64,000 nt of DNA from JACRIM01 sp038042195 (GTDB taxonomy: Bacteria; Planctomycetota; Phycisphaerae; UBA1845; UTPLA1), in contig JBBTET010000012.1 of the NCBI GenBank assembly GCA_038042195.1, positions 161,126-225,125 on the forward strand. Direction: 5' to 3'. Both the position numbers and the translations under genes were made by a program. Positions within the stretch are counted from its first letter, which is position 1, and every line of letters begins with the position of its first letter. Shown piece by piece: positions 1 through 7,602 of this stretch. Below the pieces are notes generated by a model. That model saw only the letters and a program-made list of their open reading frames with translations, did not search any database and had not been told where the DNA came from.

Positions 1-989
1 CATACGTCACACTTATCGGCGGAGACGTCTTTCCGACACATCGCCACGTAGTGCCGACCCTCATTTGCGCGGGGCTTCTTATCGCCCATCTCACGAAATG
101 GGCCATCGCGCAAAGCCGTGCAGCACACGCCGGTGCATGGATAGTCGTAGCTGGCATGTTCGCCGTCACTATCGTACTCACAGCACGCGACCCCGAAGTG
201 CAACGCGCCAAGGAAGAACGATGGGAGTGGGACGGCAAGGTCGTCGGTGAGATGTTGCAAAAGGCCTTCGGCGAGATGCACCCGCTCATCGCCTGCGACC
301 CGGCAGGCTGCATTCCCTATTTCAGCAAGCTCGACGCTATCGACATGATGGGGCTGAATGACTACACAATCGCCCGCGCCCGCGACGCACAATTCGGCAG
401 GGGCGTCCTGGGCCATGAACTCGGCGACGGCAAGTATGTCCTCGACCGAAAACCCGACCTCGTGCTTTGGACACTACCGACCGGAATGAGCGTTCCCCTC
501 TTTGCCAGTGCGCAACAAATGAACGCCGACCCGGCCTTTCACCAGGCGTATCGCTTCGTCCTTTTGCGCTCGCCACCGCCGAATGGCCTTCGCTGCGGCA
601 TCTGGGCCCGCTTCGACAGCCCCAAGATTGGTGTGCGCAACGAGGCCGGGCGAATCATCATCCCCGCATTATTCGCAGCGAGCACTGAGCAAACGCCCGC
701 CGTCCTTGATGACAATGGTCGACTCGGCGTCTACACGGTTCGGGGGCAACTAGCGTCGTTCAAGGAGTTCGGTCCGCCGCCGGGCACATGGAGGATTCGT
801 GCCGAGGCCGACGCCCCGATGCTCATCGCCGCCCGACCCATCGGTGGCGGAGATCCGATCGTGGACGGTCTGAACGAAGTTACGCTGACCGTCCCACCGA
901 GCGGCGCGTTCTACGATTTCCAATTCGCCCCGGCGGGCAAGAACCCCGTGCTGTTACGCAATATTGTTTTTGAACCTCTGCCGAAATGA
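1..989 (+). CDS. C-terminal part of a membrane glycosyltransferase-like protein (5' end outside the window)
   Basis: The frame is open from base 3, upstream of any start codon, so the gene begins before the window. The first visible residues read GGDVFPTHRHVVP, which resembles the GGDxFPxxRxxxP loop of polytopic GT-C (ArnT/AftB-like) glycosyltransferases. Two hydrophobic helices follow, then a long soluble region containing DMMGLNDYTIAR and GHELGDGKYVLDRKPDLV. That Asp-x2-Gly-Leu-x-Asp and Gly-His arrangement is typical of the extracytoplasmic C-terminal domain of these proteins. The last ~150 residues look like a beta-rich domain of unknown role. The gene converges on recO with one base between the stop codons. 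The catalytic Asp-bearing N-terminus is not visible, so the substrate cannot be named. Confidence 0.6.
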   Translation, partial: YVTLIGGDVFPTHRHVVPTLICAGLLIAHLTKWAIAQSRAAHAGAWIVVAGMFAVTIVLTARDPEVQRAKEERWEWDGKVVGEMLQKAFGEMHPLIACDPAGCIPYFSKLDAIDMMGLNDYTIARARDAQFGRGVLGHELGDGKYVLDRKPDLVLWTLPTGMSVPLFASAQQMNADPAFHQAYRFVLLRSPPPNGLRCGIWARFDSPKIGVRNEAGRIIIPALFAASTEQTPAVLDDNGRLGVYTVRGQLASFKEFGPPPGTWRIRAEADAPMLIAARPIGGGDPIVDGLNEVTLTVPPSGAFYDFQFAPAGKNPVLLRNIVFEPLPK

Positions 990-990
990 T

Positions 991-1779
991 CTATCGAGGC
1001 TTTGGTTGCGACGCCAACCCGACCATCGCCCTCAACGGCTCTGCCAGACGCAACGGCTTTCCGACGGTCTCGGTGATGTAGTAGTCCAGCAAATCAAATG
1101 ACTGCTTCATCGGCCCCGCGTCCGCCGCCGCCCCGTCTGCCAACCAGGAAATAACATCCCCGCTCGTCCGTCGCTTCTCCACGACCGCCGGCTCGCAGTC
1201 TCGACAAATAGCCCCTCCCTGGCGCGAACTGAGATATGCAACTCGATCCTCGTGAACGGATCGCCCGCAACTCATGCAGTGATCCAGTTCGGGTCGCAAC
1301 CCAATCTCCGTGAGTAGCGCCCACAAGAATTGATCCAACCGCGCCAACGGTTCGCCCTCGCGCAGCGCGTGCAACATCGCAGCCAGCGCATCGAACAGCC
1401 CCGGATGTGGATCGTGAACCTCGGTGAGCTGGGCAGTGGCCTCGGCGGCGTATTGCGCCGCGTAGCTTCGCACCAGATCGCGGCGCAGATGGGCGAAGTT
1501 TTCCTCCTGTCGCCACTCGGTCATGGTTGCCAGCACGCCTTCCTTGCCGGGGCGCAGTGAGAACATGACGGCCCCCAACTCCAACAGGTCGATCCCCGTC
1601 GAGGCCCGCGTTTTCGTGCCACGTTTGATCCCCTTGGCGATGAGTCGTTGTTGGCCGTGGTCGCGCGTGAAGACGGCAAGCACCTGCGAGGTCTCGCTGT
1701 AGTCCAACCTGCGCAGAACAATGGCCTGGTCACGGACGATGCTCACGCCCGCACCGTATCGACCGTCCAATGCAACCAT
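991..1779 (-). CDS. recO: DNA repair protein RecO
   Basis: RecO loads RecA onto SSB-coated single-stranded DNA in the RecFOR recombination pathway. The N-terminal OB-fold is recognisable (AIVLRRLDYSETSQVLAVFT), followed by the helical domain. The C-terminal zinc finger is intact, with CMSC near residue 167 and CRDC near residue 191. The length of 262 aa is normal. The first ATG (1779) gives an 11-residue extension; an internal GTG at 1746 (VSIVRDQAIVLRR) would match the family N-terminus better and may be the true start. Neither has a clear Shine-Dalgarno. It lies 24 bp downstream of ybeY and is probably the last gene of the pgpH-ybeY-recO operon. Confidence 0.93.
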   Translation of the reverse strand: MVALDGRYGAGVSIVRDQAIVLRRLDYSETSQVLAVFTRDHGQQRLIAKGIKRGTKTRASTGIDLLELGAVMFSLRPGKEGVLATMTEWRQEENFAHLRRDLVRSYAAQYAAEATAQLTEVHDPHPGLFDALAAMLHALREGEPLARLDQFLWALLTEIGLRPELDHCMSCGRSVHEDRVAYLSSRQGGAICRDCEPAVVEKRRTSGDVISWLADGAAADAGPMKQSFDLLDYYITETVGKPLRLAEPLRAMVGLASQPKPR

Positions 1780-1803
1780 AGGCTGACATGTAACATCGAG
1801 GGG

Positions 1804-2253
1804 CTATTTCTTCACTTTCAAGAAACGGGCCAGCACGCGCTCTTGCTCGGCATGCATCTTTTTGGCATCGGTCGCGCGACGATCATCATAGCCGCACAGG
1901 TGCAAACAGCCGTGAACGACATAGCGAAGCAGCTCTTCACGATGACTTACACGATGCTCCGCCGCCTGCGCCCGGGCCACACTTGAACAAATGACGATCT
2001 CACCGTTCACCGGCGTTTTTCGTTTTGACGGGGACTCGGCGAGATCGAACGTCATCACGTCGGTCGGGGAGTCGTCACCAAGCCACTTGGCGTGTAGACG
2101 TTTCATCTCCGACACACCGACGAAGGCAATGGACAACTCACCACCGACAACGCCTTGCGATGCCAATGCGAACTCCGCCGCGCGGCGCGCTACCGTCGCC
2201 AGCCCGCGCGGTGCCTTCGCAATCTCGATCTGGATTCGGGCGGCCCCCTTCAC
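1804..2253 (-). CDS. ybeY: Endoribonuclease YbeY (16S rRNA maturation, metalloprotein)
   Basis: YbeY is a zinc-dependent single-strand endoribonuclease used in 16S rRNA 3' maturation and ribosome quality control. The fold signature TDVMTFDLAE and the metal-site motif HGCLHLCGYDD are present. The length of 149 aa is normal. The metal motif normally reads H-x3-H-x5-H; here the third ligand position is Asp (GYDD in place of GYDH), read directly from the codons. The start is a GTG whose last two bases overlap the TGA stop of the upstream PgpH-like gene (4-bp overlap, GTGA), so translation is probably coupled. The pgpH-ybeY neighbourhood is a widely conserved pairing, which supports the call. Confidence 0.92.
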   Translation of the reverse strand: MKGAARIQIEIAKAPRGLATVARRAAEFALASQGVVGGELSIAFVGVSEMKRLHAKWLGDDSPTDVMTFDLAESPSKRKTPVNGEIVICSSVARAQAAEHRVSHREELLRYVVHGCLHLCGYDDRRATDAKKMHAEQERVLARFLKVKK

Positions 2254-4622
2254 GCGCCGACCTTCACGCCGGACTTGCTCTCGCCGGTCCGGCTGCCTTC
2301 ATCGGTTTGTGTTATCGGATAGGCAATGCGACCGTGATGGATCGAACACAGGCTGCGAATCAGGCTCTGCTCGACGCGCGACAACTCCTTCAACGTGATG
2401 TCGCAGTCGTCGAACTGGCCGTCCATGAGTCGCTTGCTGAGCAAATCATGCACCACCGCCTCAATCCGGCTCGGCGTCGGCTCGGCCAACGCCCGCACCG
2501 ACCCCTCCACGCCGTCGCAGATCATCAGGATTGCCGTCTCCACCGAGCGCGGCTTCGGCCCCGGATAGCGGAACTCCGTCTCGCTCACCTCGCGCTCATC
2601 GCGCCCGCTCGCCCGCGCCTCCTGCGTTGCCATCGAGTGGAAATACCGCACCACCGTCGTCCCGTGATGCTCGGCGATGAACGGATGCAACGCCGGCGGC
2701 AGGCCATGTTCACGTGCCAACGCGAGACCGTCCTTCACATGGGCAAGAATGACGAGCAGGCTCATGGTCGGCGCGAGGCCGCGATGGGCGCTTGTCTTGG
2801 TCGCCTGATTCTCGATGAAGTAGTTCGGCTTGGAGGTCTTACCGACGTCATGATAATACGCCCCGACGCGCACGAGCAGGCCGTTTGCGCCAATCTCCTC
2901 CGCCGCCGCCTCCGCCATCGAACCGAGCAGGTGGCTGTGCTGCCAGGTGCCGGGTGCCGTTTCGATGAGTTGTCGCAACAACGGCTTGCTCGTGTCGGCC
3001 CATTCCAGCAACGTGAGGCTTGTGGTGATGCGAAACGCCCGCTCAATCAGCGGAAGCAACACGAGCACGACGCTCAACCCCGTGAGGGCCGCCAGCGCCG
3101 CGAAGGCCGCCTCTTTCGCCATCAAGCGAAACGGCTGTTGCATCGTCAGCCCGACCAACATCGTGCTCAGCGCCGCCGCCATCGCCGTGATGCCGCCGAC
3201 CTCGACCATTTTGAGGCGCGTGCGAATCTCCTTGAGCAACAGGATGCTCACCGATGTAACGGTAAAGAACACCATGATCGCTCCGAACGGGGCCTCCTTC
3301 GAGATCACGAGCAAAAGCGCCAGGGCCAGGGTGGCTCCCAGCGCAAACAATTGCGAATAGCTGATCGTTAATATCGCCGCCGTCATCACGATGCACGAGA
3401 TGCTCCACGAGTACGATGAGCCGATGCCAATCAGCACAAAGCGATCGAGCAGCAACATCATTAACAGCAATGCCGCGATGCCCGCGGCCCGTGGCGTCTT
3501 GATGATCGCCCGCGGGTGGGTCCGGTGCCCGAAGATCGCCAGGCCCAGCACGATCAGCATCACCACGCCGATCAGCCCCATGCGTTCCTTGATGAGACCG
3601 CCGCGCAGCTCGGGATTTGACGCCCGCTGTGACAGGTATTCATCATGCTCCGCTTTTAACAGCGCCAGCCCCTCACCATCGATAAATCCGGGCTTCGCCA
3701 GCCGATCACCGGCACGATACGCATCCTTCACCGGCGGCAGGTTCGACGCTTCCTTGAGCTTCGCCTTCGTCAAGTCATCGTCGTAGGCATAGATCGGACG
3801 CATGACCTTGTCAGACGGTGCGATTGCGCGACGAATGATGTTGATGAATGCAGGCCGCGCCTCCGCGACGAAAAGGTCGCGCACCACACCTGACGCCAGC
3901 GCGTCCACGTGCTCGCTGTTGACCGCGTAGGTCAGCTTTTCTTTCGGCCATGCTTCAAACTTGGCATCGCCGCGATCAAGCTCCACGTCCCCCGACGTGC
4001 TTCGTATCTCGCGATCAATGTCGGCCCGCTCCACCATCTCCTCGTGGATCAGCCGTTGAACCACTTGGTCCAGGTCGCGCTGGAATCGTTCGAGCCTTTC
4101 CCCCGCCGTCAGCGCCTTGATCGCAGTGAACGCAGCGGCATCCAGCGGCCACCGTGCGGTATGAGAGCCTTGATACTTTTCAAAACCATCCGACGACTTC
4201 ACGGCGGCGTGTAAATCGCGCACCTCCGCGGGGATCGAATCGATCAGAGCCTTATTCAGGCGGAAATAGTTGGGAACGTCCTGCTGCGCCTTGGTCAGCA
4301 ACTCGGCCGTGCGGTTCTCGTTCACCCGTTCGAAATTAACCCGAGACAGCACAGGCTGCCGAATGGATTGGCCTAGTGTGTATGGGAGCCTGGCTCTGCT
4401 GGACAGTACCGTCCACGATGCCCCCGCCCAAAAGAGGAAGCCGACCACGACGGGCCAGCACAGAAAAACTCGAAGCCGTTCCAGCCAGGAATCCTGTCCA
4501 TCGGACAGCTTCCTGCGTAGCTCAGCCTGACGTAAGAAACGAGATTGTCCTAGTGCCACGTCTGTCGCGCCACAGCGCGCTCGCGGCCGCAGACGTGCCA
4601 TCCTCCACCCGGTTGACGGCAC
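2250..4622 (-). CDS. PgpH-like 7TM-HD membrane phosphohydrolase (probable cyclic-di-AMP phosphodiesterase)
   Basis: This is a 790-residue protein of the 7TM-HDED/7TM-HD family. It has an N-terminal TM helix, a ~290-residue extracytoplasmic 7TMR-HDED region, seven TM helices (about residues 355-540), and a cytoplasmic HD domain with GAYYHDVGK (His-Asp near residues 591-592) followed by HHGTTVVRYF. Listeria PgpH of this architecture hydrolyses cyclic di-AMP; the same activity here is inferred. All expected HD-domain metal-site blocks are present. The annotated start is GTG at 4622. An ATG at 4601 (MARLRPRAR) is an alternative, but its GGAGG abuts the codon. It heads the operon with ybeY and recO, immediately downstream of a consensus -10 box inside a perfect inverted repeat. 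Confidence 0.88.
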   Translation of the reverse strand: MPSTGWRMARLRPRARCGATDVALGQSRFLRQAELRRKLSDGQDSWLERLRVFLCWPVVVGFLFWAGASWTVLSSRARLPYTLGQSIRQPVLSRVNFERVNENRTAELLTKAQQDVPNYFRLNKALIDSIPAEVRDLHAAVKSSDGFEKYQGSHTARWPLDAAAFTAIKALTAGERLERFQRDLDQVVQRLIHEEMVERADIDREIRSTSGDVELDRGDAKFEAWPKEKLTYAVNSEHVDALASGVVRDLFVAEARPAFINIIRRAIAPSDKVMRPIYAYDDDLTKAKLKEASNLPPVKDAYRAGDRLAKPGFIDGEGLALLKAEHDEYLSQRASNPELRGGLIKERMGLIGVVMLIVLGLAIFGHRTHPRAIIKTPRAAGIAALLLMMLLLDRFVLIGIGSSYSWSISCIVMTAAILTISYSQLFALGATLALALLLVISKEAPFGAIMVFFTVTSVSILLLKEIRTRLKMVEVGGITAMAAALSTMLVGLTMQQPFRLMAKEAAFAALAALTGLSVVLVLLPLIERAFRITTSLTLLEWADTSKPLLRQLIETAPGTWQHSHLLGSMAEAAAEEIGANGLLVRVGAYYHDVGKTSKPNYFIENQATKTSAHRGLAPTMSLLVILAHVKDGLALAREHGLPPALHPFIAEHHGTTVVRYFHSMATQEARASGRDEREVSETEFRYPGPKPRSVETAILMICDGVEGSVRALAEPTPSRIEAVVHDLLSKRLMDGQFDDCDITLKELSRVEQSLIRSLCSIHHGRIAYPITQTDEGSRTGESKSGVKVGA

Positions 4623-5004
4623 ATGATGTCGCGGTCGGAGGGATTATAAGCCGACCGCGTTGCGGCAAGTAGATTGATCGCCCGGCCAATGTGGTCGCGT
4701 AATCAAAAAGAACGTGCTGTAGGGTTCCTGGCAATGCCATATTGGCAGCACGACTCCTAACTCGATGAAAACAATAAAGTTGTGACTAAGCCCAATCATG
4801 GACAAACTCATGAAGTGCCACGCCATTCGTGCTCTGAGAGCTTCATCAAGGGCTCATCATAAAACGTGTGGTATTACGTCCGAAAACATTTTCCAGAACT
4901 CACCAGGGGTCGGTGTCAAACATCATTTGTCGATGAAAGCCCAATCACCTTATGGCATCGATTTCCAACCCGAGCGACTTTTTTGGCTTTAGACTGAGCA
5001 CCGA
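4623..5004. other. Intergenic region between divergent pgpH-like and SAM hydrolase genes
   Basis: These 382 bases separate two divergent genes. The left end carries the promoter-like palindrome described separately. The rest is AT-richer than the surrounding genes. It holds only short frames without recognisable protein features, and I see no RNA gene. It must contain the promoter for the rightward gene at 5005, but no convincing -35/-10 pair was found. Confidence 0.5.
4630..4659 (-). promoter_or_regulatory. Consensus -10 box inside a perfect 9-bp inverted repeat upstream of pgpH
   Basis: CGCGGTCGG (4630-4638) and CCGACCGCG (4651-4659) are perfect inverted arms. The 12-base spacer, read on the minus strand, contains TATAAT (4643-4648), a perfect sigma-70 -10 hexamer. 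Initiation about 7 bases downstream would leave a very short leader to the GTG at 4622. No good -35 hexamer is present. The dyad is therefore positioned like an operator or a DNA-structured promoter and not like a transcribed hairpin. Confidence 0.4.
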
Positions 5005-5790
5005 ATGGCGATCATCACCTTCACCACCGACTTCGGCCAGTCCGACCACTACATCGCCTGCATAAAGGGCGTCGTCCTCCAACTCGCCCCTACCGCCCAA
5101 CTCGTCGACGTCACCCACCTCATCGGGCCACACGACGTGGTCCACGGCGCATTCGTCCTCCGGCAAATTTTCGACCACTTCCCCGACGGCACCATCCACG
5201 TCGCCGTGGTCGACCCCGGCGTCGGCACCACGCGCCGACTCATCGCCGCCCGCTATGGTGGTCAGGTCATTCTTGCCCCCGACAATGGGCTCGTCAGCCT
5301 CGTCCACCGCGACTTCGTCCTTGCCGAACTCCGCGTCATCCAAAACGAATCACTCACCCGCTCGCGGATCAGCGCCACCTTTCACGGCCGCGACATCCTC
5401 GCCCCCATCGCCGGCCACCTCGCCCGCGGCATGACTCTCGACCACGTCGGTCCCATGATCGATCAACTGGAGCTGCTCAATCTCGAACTGCCGCACCGCC
5501 TTCCCGACGGCGGCCTCCAGGGGCAGGTGCTCTACGTCGATCATTTCGGGAATCTAATCACCAACATCAACGAGGAAGAAATGCTCCGCCACACCGGCGG
5601 CGGCCCGCACCTCAACGTACACGTCGGCCCCCTCCGCGTCGGCCCGCTCCGGCGCACCTATGGCGACGTCGCCCCCGGCGAAATCGTCGCCCTTCTCGGC
5701 TCCACCGGCATGTTGGAAGTCGCCGTCAACCAGGGCGACGCCGCCGAAAACCTCCGCGCCGAACCCGGCACCATCGTCGTCGTTCGATAA
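5005..5790 (+). CDS. S-adenosyl-L-methionine hydroxide adenosyltransferase (SAM hydrolase family, DUF62)
   Basis: The 261-residue protein starts ITFTTDFGQSDHYIACIKG, the family's N-terminal nucleoside-binding block. It continues with VDVTHLIGPHDV, HVAVVDPGVGT and APDNGLVS, the conserved stretches of the fluorinase/chlorinase/SAM-hydroxide adenosyltransferase superfamily. Most non-specialised members split SAM into adenosine and methionine using an activated hydroxide; halogenation is limited to rare marine clades. The C-terminal beta-barrel domain is complete (YVDHFGNLITNI). No secretion signal is seen, so it should be cytosolic. It stands alone, divergent from the pgpH operon. Its cellular role in most bacteria is not settled. 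Confidence 0.9.
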   Translation: MAIITFTTDFGQSDHYIACIKGVVLQLAPTAQLVDVTHLIGPHDVVHGAFVLRQIFDHFPDGTIHVAVVDPGVGTTRRLIAARYGGQVILAPDNGLVSLVHRDFVLAELRVIQNESLTRSRISATFHGRDILAPIAGHLARGMTLDHVGPMIDQLELLNLELPHRLPDGGLQGQVLYVDHFGNLITNINEEEMLRHTGGGPHLNVHVGPLRVGPLRRTYGDVAPGEIVALLGSTGMLEVAVNQGDAAENLRAEPGTIVVVR

Positions 5791-5800
5791 CCTCTCACCC

Positions 5801-5830
5801 CATCAGAGCCGCGCCCGTCGGTAAGCGGGT
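5801..5830. repeat. Candidate dispersed planctomycete-type intergenic repeat
   Basis: The bases 11-40 after the SAM hydrolase stop contain AGAGCCGCGCCCGTCGG followed by TAAGCGGGT. Translated on the minus strand this gives NPLTDGRGSDG. I recall variants of that peptide as spurious translation of a repeated intergenic element in many planctomycete genomes. Only one copy was noticed in this window, so assignment as a dispersed repeat rests on memory and not on copies seen here. Confidence 0.35.
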
Positions 5831-5975
5831 TTCGTGGTAACGGAGTCACTTAACGAATGCGCAATAGTCAATGCGTAATACGCAGTATTGGCCAGTGAGC
5901 TATCAGCAGGGCGGGTCGTTTCTAACCCCTTTCTTCCTAGCGATCTCGTCTAAAACTGTGTAAATTGCCGGAGTT

Positions 5976-7352
5976 ATGTTTGAGTCGATTGTTGTGCTAT
6001 TCGTCGGCTGGGCAGCATTCCTTCTCTTTGGTATCCCCGCCATAGTGTTAATGTTTCGATTTTCAGCGCGCGCGAGACTTCTGGCTTGGCTGGCATTGGC
6101 CTCGGGACTTCTGCAATCCGGGTATTTCCTTTACGCTCAATCCTCCCCCTATCGGTATTCAGGCACCAATTCAACTATGGCCATAAACATAGCGATGTGG
6201 TCCGGCCCCGCCATCTTATCAGGATTAGTCTCAATCTTGGGAATAAGCTACTTCAAACGCCACAGAGTAACGGCAGTCGGGCTGAGCTGTGCAAAGTGCG
6301 GTTACCTCCTCCTGGGGAACGAATCTGGAGCATGCCCGGAGTGTGGGGATGCCATTCCGATTCAGCAGTTGGAGAAAATCCGAACAACCGCACGGTCGGG
6401 CAATTCCGAGGCATTCAAGAGCCTGCAGGTACCGGCTGGAGCCGACGAAGTCCGTGGCGGTCATGGATTTGGCAGACACGTCGTGCTCACGTTGGCAATC
6501 GGTGGGCCGCTTTCTGTCGTAGGATTCGTTTGCGGAGCGCTCTCAACCCATGTGGGCGATTTCTTCCGAATCCCTAGTTTCATTTTGTGCCCATTAACAA
6601 GTCTTTTCTACATCGGCACTGGTTACCTACCGATCATGCTCCGAAACTCAATTCACCAGGGCATGACTGGGCTGGAGTCCGTGGCCTTGTTCTGCCTCTT
6701 GCAGTTTCTGTTTTACTTCTTGTTTTTCACACTCATTGACAGAGCGCGGCACGCTGGACTTCGCCCGATCGCAATTCAGGGGCCAAGGCAAAGAAATCGT
6801 CGACGTCTCTGGGGTGGTGCGGGGGCGCTGGTTCTGCTTACCGTCGCAGGCCTATTCTATGCTAACCGTGGTATTCCATTTGAACGGGAATCCTGGAAGG
6901 CCAGGTCTCCCGAAGATCGTGGCCGAATGGCGAAGGACTTGGTCGCATCAGGCTGCTTAATGGGGCAATCAGCATCACATGTCCTGCAACTATTGGGACC
7001 GCCGACTGAACATCACGTGTCATATCGGGGAAACTACTGCAATCTCTCAATTGACCTAGTTACACAGGGTCGATATCGCGTGGATCGAATTCCGACACAA
7101 GAAAACGCCTCAGTCCCGGCGGAGCCGTTTTCACCGGATCAGTGGCGCGCAAGATCGCCTAAGGACCGAACAGGGATGATTCACACGCTTTCTTCGCAAC
7201 CCGCGTTTTTTTCGTCCAAGAGCTACGATGACATCATCCAAGAACTCGGAGCCCCGGACGACTACGAAATGATTACTTACCATGTGGGCCGTTGGGGTCG
7301 CCTTCTGCTCCACCTGGATAGAAACCGTGTTCAAGGCGTGTACCTACAATAA
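5976..7352 (+). CDS. Membrane protein with zinc ribbon and two BamE-like repeats
   Basis: I do not recognise a named family for the whole 458-residue protein. It has three N-terminal TM helices, then a zinc ribbon near residues 108-127 (CAKCGYLLLGNESGACPECG), then three more TM helices (about 165-255) and a TM helix near 280. The C-terminal 160 residues contain two copies of one module. Each has an aromatic-x-(S/D)-x-W-x-(A)RSP-(E/K)DR start, a helix, and a LLGPPTE or ELGAPDD turn before two strands, resembling the SmpA/OmlA (BamE) fold. The same zinc ribbon recurs in proteins at 14196 and 39845. BamE-like folds usually bind partner proteins, but no function can be assigned. It is a single gene with about 185 bp upstream. 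Confidence 0.7.
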   Translation: MFESIVVLFVGWAAFLLFGIPAIVLMFRFSARARLLAWLALASGLLQSGYFLYAQSSPYRYSGTNSTMAINIAMWSGPAILSGLVSILGISYFKRHRVTAVGLSCAKCGYLLLGNESGACPECGDAIPIQQLEKIRTTARSGNSEAFKSLQVPAGADEVRGGHGFGRHVVLTLAIGGPLSVVGFVCGALSTHVGDFFRIPSFILCPLTSLFYIGTGYLPIMLRNSIHQGMTGLESVALFCLLQFLFYFLFFTLIDRARHAGLRPIAIQGPRQRNRRRLWGGAGALVLLTVAGLFYANRGIPFERESWKARSPEDRGRMAKDLVASGCLMGQSASHVLQLLGPPTEHHVSYRGNYCNLSIDLVTQGRYRVDRIPTQENASVPAEPFSPDQWRARSPKDRTGMIHTLSSQPAFFSSKSYDDIIQELGAPDDYEMITYHVGRWGRLLLHLDRNRVQGVYLQ

Positions 7353-7602
7353 CTGATTCACCTGCGTCGGACAGAGGGTCGAACGCAGTCTGCACAGGTT
7401 GGGCTAATCACCTATCGCATCGAAGGCGAATAAGTGCGATCTGCAACTCCAACCCCGGTCCACCCAACACTTAGCGATCCGTGCCTTTTCCGCAAGTCGA
7501 TGATCGGCTGCGGCGGACATCACATCGCTGGGCTCCTTTTGCGTGCATTTGCACACCCTTGCGGCCCCTCTCTTGTTTCGCAACATTGCTTGCACAACCA
7601 CG

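Noticed and set aside
2025..3371. Long plus-strand frame opposite the pgpH-like gene
   Set aside because: No recognisable domain and rich in Arg/His/Gln, as expected for antisense translation of a GC-rich gene; the minus-strand protein is clearly real.
4644..4992. Two short frames (60 and 64 codons) in the 4.6-5.0 kb gap
   Set aside because: No signal peptide or recognisable protein feature and no Shine-Dalgarno; likely chance.
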